Under the pieces are notes generated by a model that was not told the origin of the DNA, did not search any database, and saw only the letters and a list, made by a program, of their open reading frames with translations. From positions 1-36,492 of the forward strand of contig DAIDMD010000134.1 of NCBI GenBank assembly GCA_027449165.1: DNA of 36,492 nucleotides, written 5' to 3'. Position 1 is the first letter of the stretch; the number at the start of each line of letters is the position of its first letter. Position numbers and translations under genes: made by a program. Source of the DNA: Acidiferrobacter sp. Its GTDB lineage: Bacteria; Pseudomonadota; Gammaproteobacteria; Acidiferrobacterales; Acidiferrobacteraceae. Positions 18,901 to 29,585 of the stretch are shown one piece after another.

Positions 18901-21179
18901 GCGATCTCCTGGAGACCTTCGAAGGGGCGCTCGCCCGGTGGCAGGAGAGCCGGGAGAGCGCTGACCTGCTCGACTCCCTGAAGCGGGTTCTGCACACCCT
19001 GAAGGGCGGCGCGCGCATGTGCGGGGCGACACGCATGGGCGATTTCGCCCATGCCACGGAAGATCTCTTGCGGCGCGTCGAGGACGGCAGCATCGCGCGC
19101 GACGATGACCTGTTTGGCCTCATGGATTCGGTAGCCGAGCATCTGGGTGTCCTGTATAAGGCCTTTGTGTCGGGCCGCGAGGCGCCTCACGGCGAGGCGG
19201 AACGGATATTGATGGCCAGGCTCTTGGGCGAGGCGCCTCCGGAAGAGCGGCGCGCCGCCCCGCCGACGACCTCGCCGGCCCCGTCATCCGCCGCCACGCC
19301 GACCGCCGGGGCGATCGCCGACGCGACGGCGATGAACGACCCCGCCGAGGATCTTTTCAAGGCCGAGGCGGCAAGTCAGGTGCGCGTCCGCACCGCGCTT
19401 CTGGACCGGCTGGTGGCCTATGCGGGAGAGGTCAGCATTGCCCGTTCGCGCATGGAACAGCAGATCTTCAGCCTGAAAGAACATCTGGGAGAGTTGAACG
19501 GCAACGTCAAGCGTTTCCGGGATCAGGTGCGCGAGCTCGAGATCCAGGCCGAGTCCCAGATCGTATCGCGGGCGCGGGTCGACGAGGGTGGTGCGGCCCA
19601 GGACTTCGATCCCCTGGAGTTCGATCGCTACTCGAGGCTCCAGCAGCTTTCGCGCGGCCTGACCGAGAATTTGCACGATTTGATCACCCTGCACGGCACG
19701 CTCGACGCGGTGGCAAGCCAGGCGGAGACCGTTCTCCAGCAGCAGGCGCGCGTCAATACCGAGCTTCAAGAAGGCCTCATGCGCACGCGCATGGTGAGCT
19801 TCGCCACCCAGGCCCATAGGCTGCGGCAGATCGTCCGGCAGACGGCGCGTGAGCTCAATAAGCGCGCCGAGCTGGTCCTCGCCGCGGCCGATGTCGAGCT
19901 CGACCGCCACCTGCTGGAGCGCATGATCGGCCCGTTCGAGCACATGATCCGCAACGCCATCGACCACGGACTGGAGCCGGCGGCCGAGCGCGAGCGCCTC
20001 GGAAAGCGTGCGGTCGGCACCATCACCATACAGGCGGCGCAGGAGAGCGGCGAGATCGTGATTCGGGTGTCGGATGATGGCGCCGGGCTCAATATCGAGC
20101 GGATCCGCGCCAAGGCCATAGAGCGCAGGCTCGTGCCGACGGCCGCACTCGTGAGCGACGAACAGGTCATGCAGTTCATCCTGCTGCCCGGTTTCTCGAC
20201 CGCCGCGAAGGTCACGCACCTGTCGGGCCGCGGCGTGGGCATGGATGTCGTGCACAGCGAGGTGAAGAAGCTTGGGGGCGCCATCAGCGTCGACACCCGG
20301 GCCGGGCGCGGGACCACATTCGTCATCCGGCTGCCGCTCACACTGTCGATCACCCAGGCCCTGATGGTGGGGTGCGGCGACCAGATGTTCGCGGTCCCGC
20401 TCGCCGCGATCATCAATATCGTGGAGGCGCCCGCCGGGGCGGTGATGGAGGCGCTGCATGCCCCCCGCCCGAGCCTGCGCTATGGGGGCCGGGACTATCC
20501 GTTCATGGATCTCGGCGCCCGTCTCGGGATCCCGCGTACGGCCGAATGGCCGCCTCGCAAGCTGCCGGTCCTCCTCCTGAGGCTCGATGCCCGCGATGTC
20601 GCGGTCGCCGTTGACAGCCTTTCGGGCACCCGCGAGATCGTGGTCAAGTCGCTCGGGCCGCAGCTAGGCGAGATTCGCGGGTTGTTCGGGGCGACGATCT
20701 TAGGCGACGGGCGCGTCCTGCTGATTCTCGATGTTCCGGCCCTTTGGAGCGAAGAGGAGGGACTGCGCATCGCGCCGGCGCCGGTCGAGACCCAGACGCC
20801 GGCCCGGCCTTACGTCCTCGTCGTCGACGACTCGCTTACCGTGCGCAAGGTGACGGGCCGCTTCCTGCAAAAGCAGGGTTACGACGCGGCCACGGCCAAG
20901 GACGGGATCGAGGCCCTGGAGCAACTGCGCGAACGTGTCCCGGACGTCATGCTCGTGGATATCGAGATGCCGCGCATGGACGGCTACGAACTCACCGCGC
21001 GGGTGCGTGACGACGTCCACCTCCGTCACATACCCATCATCATGATCACGTCCCGGTCGGGGCATAAGCACCGGGAGCGCGCCATGGCGCTCGGGGTCGA
21101 CGTGTATCTCGGGAAGCCGTACCAGGAGGAGGACTTGCGCAAGGAGATCGAGGTTCTGTTGCGGCGAGGCCATTCATGA
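15924..21179 (+). CDS. chpA: ChpA/PilL-type hybrid CheA sensor kinase with several Hpt-like domains, CheA core, CheW-like domain and C-terminal REC
   Basis: HTLKGSGRMVEA, HTMQGSARSVAL, HTLKGGARMCGA plus degenerate HQVGGTLRMVE; NAIDHGLEPAAER, DDGAGLN, GRGVGMDVV (HATPase); REC VVDDSLTVRKVT...LVDIEMPRMDGYEL. Start may be GTG 15906 or ATG 15924. Confidence 0.92.
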   Translation: MVTESSIDLGTLGWVKDEIDETLKQARLALEAFVEHRADETKLRLCATYLHQVGGTLRMVEIDALADLVDEAEASVQALLATTEAPREEALEPLARTLLLLPDILDRMQARGLGNGLDLLGLANELRAGRGANPLPPQAFFRVDLAPRPPGPLAADDRGFVEAFRRQRPLFQSALLKWLKGAADGGQGQAMPDLVRDWRPRVAFAPLAQCLWVAEAFLRFLIGERDPRVDDKKLISRLDQLLKRFADGQDKGGHRGGCERLTRDMLFVLRESVSSDPVVVGVREAFGLADRPDDQPAEASIAALRSIASALSQEIAQAQALLSRCFDPQETDSGAGAELVLLLDKMAKTFTTLEVAPLGALASAEAAACRALTDGRLQKSGAVAMAMAQGLLQIESAAREIPYGSSTWRLGVDEQCRALANLSSMPDTSGMEVSEVPLSAQDRRQLVGAVAAEIRVNLARIEEAVLAFIAAPRDRDALAGIPGLAAQAEAAFRVLEEGPAAELAHGLYGVLNAFAQGALAPEGVVVEALAAAVAGLEAHVNGLERGRALRPIELADLARPLDEALAGSPAPGMAPGAVNPEEALVARAVRSATPLAIDPEILPVFLEDAHQAVTQLEEALPAWRADMSDENAVATARRAFHTLKGSGRMVEAGEIAELSYDAETLLNKIRARERAPDAAALAWITHAYEAVRDWVAAVEQGRGLPEMSPIRNALQALVAGREPPEERLVHAEAEDAVIVMSSESHEALAPSDNASEPGTGIPPADAERAQGSGAPAADTPPDRSERVSPLSADPLLRDIFVAETRDHLRVLEAAIAKGPDHPVSANLLRAAHTMQGSARSVALVAMAESCAGVERYLQAREVDQKSLGGEGIDLLGSLAAAIEALLAALGGGADPDAPFAALAARLGDLAREGLPAPGLTWWQKNLTLQEGARETPAETGGPEGPVVAAVPENRTADVPGTFASPIAAAGPEGAGGAAAVDPELRAIFRDEARDLLETFEGALARWQESRESADLLDSLKRVLHTLKGGARMCGATRMGDFAHATEDLLRRVEDGSIARDDDLFGLMDSVAEHLGVLYKAFVSGREAPHGEAERILMARLLGEAPPEERRAAPPTTSPAPSSAATPTAGAIADATAMNDPAEDLFKAEAASQVRVRTALLDRLVAYAGEVSIARSRMEQQIFSLKEHLGELNGNVKRFRDQVRELEIQAESQIVSRARVDEGGAAQDFDPLEFDRYSRLQQLSRGLTENLHDLITLHGTLDAVASQAETVLQQQARVNTELQEGLMRTRMVSFATQAHRLRQIVRQTARELNKRAELVLAAADVELDRHLLERMIGPFEHMIRNAIDHGLEPAAERERLGKRAVGTITIQAAQESGEIVIRVSDDGAGLNIERIRAKAIERRLVPTAALVSDEQVMQFILLPGFSTAAKVTHLSGRGVGMDVVHSEVKKLGGAISVDTRAGRGTTFVIRLPLTLSITQALMVGCGDQMFAVPLAAIINIVEAPAGAVMEALHAPRPSLRYGGRDYPFMDLGARLGIPRTAEWPPRKLPVLLLRLDARDVAVAVDSLSGTREIVVKSLGPQLGEIRGLFGATILGDGRVLLILDVPALWSEEEGLRIAPAPVETQTPARPYVLVVDDSLTVRKVTGRFLQKQGYDAATAKDGIEALEQLRERVPDVMLVDIEMPRMDGYELTARVRDDVHLRHIPIIMITSRSGHKHRERAMALGVDVYLGKPYQEEDLRKEIEVLLRRGHS

Positions 21180-21631
21180 CGATCCTGCGGCATTACCTGG
21201 AACTGCGGTTCGCGGGGCAGAAGTTCCTTATGCCCAACGGTCCGGATATCGTGGTCGAGCCGCGGGAGAATATGCAGGTCGAGCGCGCGGGCCGCGCGGC
21301 CGCCATGCGCAATGTGCAAGACGTCTCGTGGTTTGCCTACGCCCTGGGGCCGGATTGGGCGCCGGTCCCCGAAAGCGGCTGGACCCGGGCGGTGTTCCTG
21401 ACGGTCGGTCCGGGCCGGCCGGTCGGTCTCCTGGTGGATGATTTGAAGCTTCTGCCCGCCGACAGTCTGCGGATCGAGGCCTTCACGCCGCTTGGACCCG
21501 CACCGGTGCCGGGCCGGCACCTCTTCGTCGCCGCGGCGATGAGCCTGAGCGCCGTGACCCTGGTATTGGCGGCCGGCGCGGTCGCCTCTTATCTGCGCGC
21601 ACTGGAGAGTGACCATGGCCTTGGCGAGTGA
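21176..21631 (+). CDS. Divergent CheW-like protein
   Basis: RAVFLTVGPGRPVGLLVDDLKLLPADSL and terminal VTLVLAAGAVASYL resemble CheW beta-barrel strands; overlaps chpA and the next CheW gene. Confidence 0.5.
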   Translation: MTILRHYLELRFAGQKFLMPNGPDIVVEPRENMQVERAGRAAAMRNVQDVSWFAYALGPDWAPVPESGWTRAVFLTVGPGRPVGLLVDDLKLLPADSLRIEAFTPLGPAPVPGRHLFVAAAMSLSAVTLVLAAGAVASYLRALESDHGLGE

Positions 21632-22085
21632 CCGCATTCATGCATTGTTATTGCCGGTGTGCGATCGCTACCTGCTGGTGCCGAGCGCCCTGGTCGCCGA
21701 GATCGGGATCGCAGAGGCGTTGACGCCCGTGCCGTTGAGCCCGCCCTGGGTTCTCGGCGTCATGAACTGGCGGTCGCGGCCGGTGCCGGTGTGCGATTTG
21801 GGACGATTTTGGGGCCCGCCGGCGACTATAGGACCCAAGTCCCGCGCGGTCGTCTTCTATCCGCTCCCGGGCCGCTCGGAAAGGGAATTCTTCGCGATCC
21901 TGACGAATGCCGAGCCGCAGTCGCGCACGATAGAGACCCCGTCTGTGTTGCTCACCGACGAGGATGCGGTGCACCCCTACCTTGCGGTGTCGCTCGACAT
22001 AGACGGCAAGCGCGCCGGCATCCCGGATCTCGCCGGGCTCACGGAGCTCTTCTACGACCCGGCCGCGGCCCCGCCGGCCCGCTGA
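21615..22085 (+). CDS. CheW-like protein, ChpC-like
   Basis: YLLVPSALVAEIGIAEALTPVPLSPPWVLGVMNWRSRPVPVCDLGRFWG is typical of CheW/ChpC. Start ATG 21615 or GTG 21609. Confidence 0.75.
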   Translation: MALASDRIHALLLPVCDRYLLVPSALVAEIGIAEALTPVPLSPPWVLGVMNWRSRPVPVCDLGRFWGPPATIGPKSRAVVFYPLPGRSEREFFAILTNAEPQSRTIETPSVLLTDEDAVHPYLAVSLDIDGKRAGIPDLAGLTELFYDPAAAPPAR

Positions 22086-22524
22086 GCGTATCCGTGGGCC
22101 GTAGCGCACGGGGACCCCATCGGGGCGTAGCCCGCAAGGTGGTGGGTAACCGCGTCGACGGATTGCCGGCGGGCCGCATCCAAGGCCCGATTCCGCGGCC
22201 ATCTCAGGTCGCGAGGGCATGAGGGTATTTTAGTGGCCCCAATGGATCATGAGGTTCCCCGCCGCTCACCCCCAATCGGGTTTGTCGCGGGGGTCTCCTG
22301 GTTCAACGACCAGGGCGCATGGGTATCGCCGCCCTGGCGCCTTACCTTGGTCTCCCCGGGCGGTGATGGCGTTGCCGCCATCGGTTCGGGGCCTTCCGCG
22401 GTGTAGGCATGGCGCGCCCCCGGATGGTCGCCCTCCGGCCCATGTCTCCTTTCCAGTATAGACAGCGGCCGATCCAGGTGTGCCATAATGCTCGCCCCGC
22501 GGCATGCCAGCTTGATGAGGCGCT

Positions 22525-23079
<555 letters not shown>

Positions 23080-23083
23080 GCCC

Positions 23084-23905
23084 TTGACCATCGGCCAGGG
23101 CCTCGATCCTTGTACCTATGCCGCTCTCGAGGTCCTAGAGGAGCTCGTTCGGACGGTCGCGCACCGCGAGATCATGCCGCGGTTCGGGGCGAGCGGATCG
23201 CGACTCAAGGCGGACGGGAGCCTCGTGACCGCGGCCGACACCGCGGTCCAGGCGTGGCTTGCCGAGGAACTTCGGATCCGCTGGCCGCAATTTGGCATGA
23301 TGGGCGAGGAGATGCCGGAGACCGAGCAGCACGCCTCGCTGCGGTCGGCGCGGGGCCTGTGGTGTCTCGATCCGCTCGACGGGACGACGAATTTCGTAAA
23401 CGGCTTGCCGTTTTTCGCCGTGTCCCTGGCCCTGCTGCAAGACGGGGAACCGGTCCTGGGCCTGATCTACGACCCGGTGCGCGAGGAATGCTTCAAGGCG
23501 CTGCGCGGCCAGGGCGCATGGCTCAATACCCGGCGGCTAAACGGGCCCGAACGGTCGCCGGCGCTGCGCCGGTGCGTGGCTCTGGTGGATTTGAAGCGCC
23601 TGAAGCCCCGGCTCGCCGGTCAGCTGGGCGTCGATCCACCCTACCGGTCGCAGCGCAGTTTCGGGTCATGCGCACTGGACTGGTGTTGGCTGGCCGCGGG
23701 CCGCGCCCAACTCTATGTGCACGGGGGCCAGAAATTATGGGATTACGCGGCCGGCAGCCTGATCCTGCGGGAGACCGGCGGGGTGGCGATGACGCTCGAA
23801 GGCGCCCCTCTGCCTTACGGGCAGCTCGCGCCGTCCTCGGCGCTTGCGGCCTGTTCCGGGGATTTGTACGAGGCTTGGCGGGCCTGGATTACCCACAACG
23901 CCTGA
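23084..23905 (+). CDS. Inositol monophosphatase family protein (SuhB-like)
   Basis: GEEMPET, LDPLDGTTNFVNGLPFFAVSLAL, WDYAAGSLILRETGG; TTG start at 23084. Confidence 0.9.
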   Translation: MTIGQGLDPCTYAALEVLEELVRTVAHREIMPRFGASGSRLKADGSLVTAADTAVQAWLAEELRIRWPQFGMMGEEMPETEQHASLRSARGLWCLDPLDGTTNFVNGLPFFAVSLALLQDGEPVLGLIYDPVREECFKALRGQGAWLNTRRLNGPERSPALRRCVALVDLKRLKPRLAGQLGVDPPYRSQRSFGSCALDWCWLAAGRAQLYVHGGQKLWDYAAGSLILRETGGVAMTLEGAPLPYGQLAPSSALAACSGDLYEAWRAWITHNA

Positions 23906-24166
23906 GGACCTTTGACGGGCGACTATTGCCGAATAGGGGCAAGGTGAGGGAAAATACCCGGCTCTTGACTGCAGTTGGGTGCGTTGAGCCGACCCAGGTG
24001 ACGGCAGATCGCGTCCCTTTGGCGGGAGATTGGACCCCCAAGGGGATTTTTGTTGCCGGCGGGCTGAAAGTTCGGGTGGCGTGACTAAAGGCATGTTTAA
24101 TCATGGGTGGGGCAGGCGGTAGGGCAGATCTGCCGAGGCCGTCTCGCCTGATCGAGGAGCAGTGAG

Positions 24167-25093
24167 ATGCAAAAGAGACCGATCCTGCTGGGGATCGTTG
24201 GTGATTCGGCGGCCGGAAAGACGACTATTACGAGCGGCATCGCGAAGGTGATCGGGCAGGATAGATGCACCATCATCTGCACGGACGATTATCACAAGTA
24301 CAACCGCAAGCAGCGCGCCGAGAAGGGGCTGACCGCCCTGAATCCGGACTGCAACTACATGGACATCATCGAGCAGCACCTGCATCTGCTCAAGGAAGGC
24401 AAGGCGATCCTAAAGCCCCATTATAACCACGCTACCGGCGATTTCGATCCGCCGTCCTATGTGGAGGCCAAGGAATTCATCATAGTCGAGGGCCTGCTCG
24501 GGTTCTCGACCAGGGCGATGCGGGACGCGTATGATGTCAAGCTCTATCTGGCCCCGCCCGAGGACCTCCGTTTCCGCTGGAAGATGCGGCGCGATACCCA
24601 AAAGCGCGGGCATACGGCCGAGGCGGTGGCCAAGGAGATGAAATTGCGCGAGCCGGATTCCGAGGCGTTCATCCGGCCTCAGCGGAAATGGGCGGACATG
24701 GTTGTGTGCTTTTGGCCGCCGGAATCCGACAAGGAGGAGACCGGCAGCCACCTGAATGCCTCCCTGATTCTGCGCCCCACCTTGCCGCATCCGGACCTTT
24801 CCGACGTCTTGGAGCATGGCGGCGGCAACGGGATCCACATGGAGCTTGACCGCGACATGGGTCTGCCGGTGGACCGTCTCGAGATCGACGGCAACATTTC
24901 CGATGCCAAGGCGAAACGCCTGGAGGATCTCCTGTGGCGGCATATCCCGGGTGAACACCACCACCTGCGGCAGGATGGCATCGGCGACATCACCGGGACG
25001 ACCGGCGAGAAATTGAAGTCGCATCCGCTCGCGCTGACGCAGCTGTTGGTTGCCTACCACCTGTTGAAGGCCGCATCCGGCCACTATCAGTAA
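24167..25093 (+). CDS. Phosphoribulokinase, plant/cyanobacterial (class II)-like
   Basis: LLGIVGDSAAGKTT P-loop, TIICTDDYHKYNRKQR, KPHYNHATGDFDPPSYVEAKEFIIVEGLLGF, WKMRRDTQKRGHT; resembles the cyanobacterial PRK rather than the proteobacterial CbbP. Confidence 0.9.
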   Translation: MQKRPILLGIVGDSAAGKTTITSGIAKVIGQDRCTIICTDDYHKYNRKQRAEKGLTALNPDCNYMDIIEQHLHLLKEGKAILKPHYNHATGDFDPPSYVEAKEFIIVEGLLGFSTRAMRDAYDVKLYLAPPEDLRFRWKMRRDTQKRGHTAEAVAKEMKLREPDSEAFIRPQRKWADMVVCFWPPESDKEETGSHLNASLILRPTLPHPDLSDVLEHGGGNGIHMELDRDMGLPVDRLEIDGNISDAKAKRLEDLLWRHIPGEHHHLRQDGIGDITGTTGEKLKSHPLALTQLLVAYHLLKAASGHYQ

Positions 25094-25121
25094 GGATCGC
25101 TGTTCTTTTTGAGGATTGATC

Positions 25122-27167
25122 ATGTCTGTGAAGCCCGAAAGCCGCTCGAGAGCGGCGGGTCGAGTCGACCCCCGACGCCGCGAACTCGCCAATGCCGTAC
25201 GCGCACTCAGCATGGATGCCGTGCAGAAGGCCAATTCCGGCCATCCGGGCGCGCCCATGGGCATGGCCGACATCGCCGAGGTCCTTTGGAACGACTACCT
25301 GAAGCATAATCCGGCCAACCCGGCCTGGGTGGATCGCGACCGGTTCGTGTTGTCGAACGGCCACGGGTCCATGTTGCTCTACAGCCTGCTGCACCTCACG
25401 GGTTATGCCCTGCCCATGGAACAGCTGAAGCGGTTCCGGCAGATGGGGTCCATGACGCCCGGGCATCCGGAGTATGGCCATACGCCGGGCGTCGAGACCA
25501 CGACCGGCCCCCTGGGCCAGGGGCTGGCCAACGCCGTGGGCATGGCTATCGCCGAGCGGGCGCTGGCGGCCCAGTTCAATAAGCCCGGACACGACATCGT
25601 CGACCACCACACCTACGTATTCCTGGGCGATGGTTGCCTGATGGAAGGCATCTCGCACGAGGCCTGCTCGCTTGCCGGGCATCTCGGCCTCGGCAAATTG
25701 ATCGGCTTCTATGACGACAACGGGATATCCATCGACGGCGAGGTCCAGGGGTGGTTCACCGACGATACCCCCAAGCGCTTCGAGGCCTACGGATGGCATG
25801 TGATCCCGCAGGTCGACGGCCATGACGCCCAGGCGGTGAAGGCCGCGATCGAGGCGTCGCGCAAGGTCACCGACAAGCCCTCGCTCATCTGCTGCCAGAC
25901 CGTGATCGGCTTTGGATCGCCGAACAAGGAAGGCAAGGAGGAGTGCCACGGCGCGGCCCTGGGAGAAAAGGAGGTGGCGGCCACGCGCGAGCGCCTGGGT
26001 TGGACGTACCCGCCATTCGAGATCCCCGCTGCCATCTACCAGGGGTGGGACGCCAAGGCCCGCGGCGCGCAGGCCGAGGCCGACTGGAAGCGGCGCTTCG
26101 AGGCGTACCGCGCGGCGTATCCCGCGCTCGCCGCCGAGTACACGCGTCGGATGCAGGGCGATCTGCCCGAGGACTTCCGCGCGCACGCCGATGCCTTCAT
26201 CGCCGAGACCAATGCCAAGGGGGCAAGCATCGCCTCGCGCAGCGCCTCCCAAAACACCTTGAACGCCTTCGGCCCGAAGCTGCCGGAACTCCTGGGCGGG
26301 TCGGCGGATCTCGCGGGTTCCAATCTCACCCTGTGGTCCGGGTGCCGAGGCGTGTCGGCTGAGAATCCGGGCGGCAACTACGTCTATTACGGGGTGCGCG
26401 AGTTCGGGATGTCGGCCATCATGAACGGTATCGCGCTCCACAAGGGCTTCGTGCCCTACGGCGCCACCTTCCTGATATTCTCGGAATATGCCCGCAATGC
26501 CCTGCGCATGGCGGCGCTCATGAAGCAGCGTGTCGTTTTCGTCTATACCCACGACTCGATCGGTCTGGGCGAGGATGGCCCGACGCATCAACCGATCGAG
26601 CAGCTGGCCACGTTGCGCATGATCCCGAACATGGCGGTCTGGCGCCCGTCCGACGCCGTCGAATCGGCGGTGGCCTGGAAGGAGGCGCTGTATCGGACCG
26701 AGGGCCCGAGCTGTCTCGTGTTTTCCCGGCAAAAGCTCGCCCATCAGCCGCGCTCGCCGGAGGCCCTGAAGCAGATAAGCCGCGGGGCCTATGTCTTGGC
26801 CGAGGCCCAGGGCGGCGCGCCGGAGGCGATCGTGATCGCCACCGGCTCCGAGGTCGGTATCGCGATGGACGCCTATAAGAGGCTCGCGGAGATGGGCCGG
26901 CGCGTGCGTCTGGTGTCGATGCCGAGCGCCGAGGTGTTCGATGCCCAGGACGCCGCCTACCGGGATTCGGTCCTGCCCAAGTCCGTGACCAGACGGGTCG
27001 CGGTCGAGGCCGGTGTCACCGGTTTTTGGCGCAAGTATGTGGGGCTCGATGGCGTGGTGGTGGGCATCGACCGGTTCGGCGAGTCCGCGCCCGCGGAGGC
27101 CTTGTTCGAACATTTCGGCTTTACCGCGGCCCATGTCACCGAGGCCGTCTTGTCGCTGCTGAAATAG
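25122..27167 (+). CDS. tkt: Transketolase
   Basis: [61 protein letters not shown]. Confidence 0.97.
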   Translation: MSVKPESRSRAAGRVDPRRRELANAVRALSMDAVQKANSGHPGAPMGMADIAEVLWNDYLKHNPANPAWVDRDRFVLSNGHGSMLLYSLLHLTGYALPMEQLKRFRQMGSMTPGHPEYGHTPGVETTTGPLGQGLANAVGMAIAERALAAQFNKPGHDIVDHHTYVFLGDGCLMEGISHEACSLAGHLGLGKLIGFYDDNGISIDGEVQGWFTDDTPKRFEAYGWHVIPQVDGHDAQAVKAAIEASRKVTDKPSLICCQTVIGFGSPNKEGKEECHGAALGEKEVAATRERLGWTYPPFEIPAAIYQGWDAKARGAQAEADWKRRFEAYRAAYPALAAEYTRRMQGDLPEDFRAHADAFIAETNAKGASIASRSASQNTLNAFGPKLPELLGGSADLAGSNLTLWSGCRGVSAENPGGNYVYYGVREFGMSAIMNGIALHKGFVPYGATFLIFSEYARNALRMAALMKQRVVFVYTHDSIGLGEDGPTHQPIEQLATLRMIPNMAVWRPSDAVESAVAWKEALYRTEGPSCLVFSRQKLAHQPRSPEALKQISRGAYVLAEAQGGAPEAIVIATGSEVGIAMDAYKRLAEMGRRVRLVSMPSAEVFDAQDAAYRDSVLPKSVTRRVAVEAGVTGFWRKYVGLDGVVVGIDRFGESAPAEALFEHFGFTAAHVTEAVLSLLK

Positions 27168-27254
27168 TTTTTTGCGGGCGCTGGGCGCGGGCGGCCTGAG
27201 AGCCGCGCGCGCCGCGCCCCCTTTCCGGATATTCATTCAATGGGAGATGGCAGT

Positions 27255-28268
27255 ATGGCAATCAGAGTCGCGATCAACGGCTACGGGCGTATCGGGCGGA
27301 ACATCCTGCGCGCCTTGTACGAGTCGGGGCGGAACAAGGAGATCGAGATCGTCGCGATCAACGATCTCGGGAACGCCGAGACCAATGCGCATCTCACGCG
27401 GTATGACACCGTCCACGGCCGTTTCCGCGGTGAGGTGCTGGTGGACGGCGACAATATGATCGTGAACGGCGATAAGATCCGGGTCGTGTCGAACCGCGAT
27501 CCGTCGCAGCTGCCCTGGGCCGAGCTCGGGGTCGATGTCGTCCACGAATGCACCGGTTTTTTCACTAGCAAGGAGAAGGCCTCGGCGCACCTCAAGGCGG
27601 GCGCGAAGAAGGTCATCATCTCCGCCCCCGGCGGCAAGGACGTCGATGCCACCATCGTGTTCGGGGTAAACGAAGGCGTGCTCAAGGCCTCGGACACCGT
27701 GATCTCGAACGCCTCTTGCACCACCAACTGTCTGGCGCCGCTCGTCAAGCCCCTGCACGAGAAGATCGGCATCAAATACGGTCTCATGACGACCGTGCAT
27801 TCCTATACCAACGACCAGGTCCTGACCGACGTCTATCATAGCGACCTGCGCCGCGCGCGCTCGGCCACGCAGTCGATGATCCCGACCAAGACCGGCGCCG
27901 CCGCGGCCGTGGGCCTGGTGTTGCCGGATCTGAACGGCAAGCTCGACGGTTTTGCGGTGCGAGTCCCGACCATCAACGTCTCGCTCGTCGACCTTACGTT
28001 CACCGCCGCGCGCAACACGACCAAAGACGAGATCCACGCGATCATGAGAGCCGCCGCCGACGGCGAGTTGAAGGGGATCTTGAACTACAACGACAAGCCG
28101 CTCGTGTCGGTGGATTTCAACCATGATCCGGCCTCGTCCACCTATGAGTCGAGCCTCACGAAGGTCATGGAGGGCAATCTGGTCAAGGTCCTGGCCTGGT
28201 ACGACAACGAGTGGGGCTTCTCGAACCGCATGTTGGACACGACCATCGCCTTGATGAAGGCGCGCTAG
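27255..28268 (+). CDS. gap: Glyceraldehyde-3-phosphate dehydrogenase, type I
   Basis: [42 protein letters not shown]. Confidence 0.97.
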   Translation: MAIRVAINGYGRIGRNILRALYESGRNKEIEIVAINDLGNAETNAHLTRYDTVHGRFRGEVLVDGDNMIVNGDKIRVVSNRDPSQLPWAELGVDVVHECTGFFTSKEKASAHLKAGAKKVIISAPGGKDVDATIVFGVNEGVLKASDTVISNASCTTNCLAPLVKPLHEKIGIKYGLMTTVHSYTNDQVLTDVYHSDLRRARSATQSMIPTKTGAAAAVGLVLPDLNGKLDGFAVRVPTINVSLVDLTFTAARNTTKDEIHAIMRAAADGELKGILNYNDKPLVSVDFNHDPASSTYESSLTKVMEGNLVKVLAWYDNEWGFSNRMLDTTIALMKAR

Positions 28269-28287
28269 GCGGCCCTGGGGAATCGAT

Positions 28288-29472
28288 ATGACGATACGCA
28301 AGATGGCCGATCTCGACCTTGCGGGCAAGCGGGTCCTGATTCGCGAGGACTTGAACGTCCCATTGAAGGACGGGAAGGTGGCGGACGATACCCGGATCCG
28401 CGCGAGCCTTCCCACGATCACCGAGGCAAGCCGGAAGGGCGGGCGCGTCATGCTGATGTCGCACCTCGGCCGCCCGGAAGAAGGGGTACCGGACGAGAAG
28501 TACTCGCTTGCGCCGGTGGCCGAACACCTGGGCCGGTTGCTCGGCAAGCCGGTGCGGCTGGTCGCCAACTGGCTGGACGGGGTCCCCGAACTTCGGGACG
28601 GGGACGTGGTGTTGTGCGAAAACGTCCGGTTCAACAAGGGCGAGAAGAAGAACAACGACGACCTGGCGCGTAAGATGGCGGCCTTGTGCGACGTGTTCGT
28701 GATGGACGCCTTCGGGACCGCGCATCGCGCCCAGGCCTCGACCCACGGCGTCGCCAAGTACGCCCCCATCGCGTGCGCCGGCCCCCTGCTCGCGGCCGAG
28801 CTCGATGCCCTTGGGCGGGCCCTGCACAACCCCAAGCGGCCCATGGTCGCGATCGTCGGAGGTTCCAAGGTCTCGACCAAGCTCATCGTCCTGGAGAGCC
28901 TGGCCAAGCGCGTTGACCAGCTGATCGTGGGCGGCGGCATCGCCAATACCTTCATGGCGGCCGCCGGCTATCCGATCGGCAAGTCCCTGTCCGAGCCCGA
29001 TCTGATTGACACGGCCAAACGGCTGATTCAGGAGACCAGCGCCCGCGGGGCGTCGATCCCGGTGCCGGTGGACGCCGTGTGCGGCAAGGAATTCGCACCC
29101 GACGCCAAGGCGACCTTGAAGGACGCCAAGGACGTCGGCCCCGACGACATGATCTTCGATGTGGGCCCGAAAACGATCGCGCTCTTTACCGAGATCCTGA
29201 AGAAGGCCGGCACCATCGTTTGGAACGGCCCGGTTGGGGTTTTCGAGTTCGATCAATTCGGGGACGGGACGCGCGCGTTGGCGCGCGCCATAGCCCAGAG
29301 CGACGCGTTTTCGATCGCAGGCGGCGGGGATACCCTGGCTGCGGTCGCGAAGTACGGCGTAGCCGACAAGATCAGCTACATATCGACCGGCGGCGGCGCC
29401 TTCCTCGAGTTTCTCGAGGGCAAGGTCCTTCCGGCCGTTGCGATACTCGAAGAGCGGGGCGCCGGTTCTTGA
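28288..29472 (+). CDS. pgk: Phosphoglycerate kinase
   Basis: [58 protein letters not shown]. Confidence 0.97.
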   Translation: MTIRKMADLDLAGKRVLIREDLNVPLKDGKVADDTRIRASLPTITEASRKGGRVMLMSHLGRPEEGVPDEKYSLAPVAEHLGRLLGKPVRLVANWLDGVPELRDGDVVLCENVRFNKGEKKNNDDLARKMAALCDVFVMDAFGTAHRAQASTHGVAKYAPIACAGPLLAAELDALGRALHNPKRPMVAIVGGSKVSTKLIVLESLAKRVDQLIVGGGIANTFMAAAGYPIGKSLSEPDLIDTAKRLIQETSARGASIPVPVDAVCGKEFAPDAKATLKDAKDVGPDDMIFDVGPKTIALFTEILKKAGTIVWNGPVGVFEFDQFGDGTRALARAIAQSDAFSIAGGGDTLAAVAKYGVADKISYISTGGGAFLEFLEGKVLPAVAILEERGAGS

Positions 29473-29531
29473 GGCGGATCCCGGGGCAAGACATGGCGTG
29501 CGGCAGGCAGCGGGTTCGGGTAGGAGAGATT

Positions 29532-29582
29532 ATGGGCAAGTGTTGCGGAGTGGTTACGGCTGACGCCGTCGCCACGGGCTGA
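29532..29582 (+). CDS. Candidate 16-aa leader microORF (MGKCCGVVTADAVATG) upstream of pyk
   Basis: ATG at 29532 with AGGAGAG Shine-Dalgarno; stop TGA at 29580-29582, 3 nt before the pyk ATG. Confidence 0.4.
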   Translation: MGKCCGVVTADAVATG

Positions 29583-29585
29583 ATC

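Noticed and set aside
22247-22486. 79-aa minus-strand ORF in the intergenic gap
   Set aside because: No strong Shine-Dalgarno and no recognisable family; kept only as a low-interest note, not as a CDS.
24990-28955. Long minus-strand ORFs (748 and 572 aa) opposite tkt, gap and pgk
   Set aside because: Antisense to well-conserved enzymes; GC-rich artefacts with no recognisable domains.
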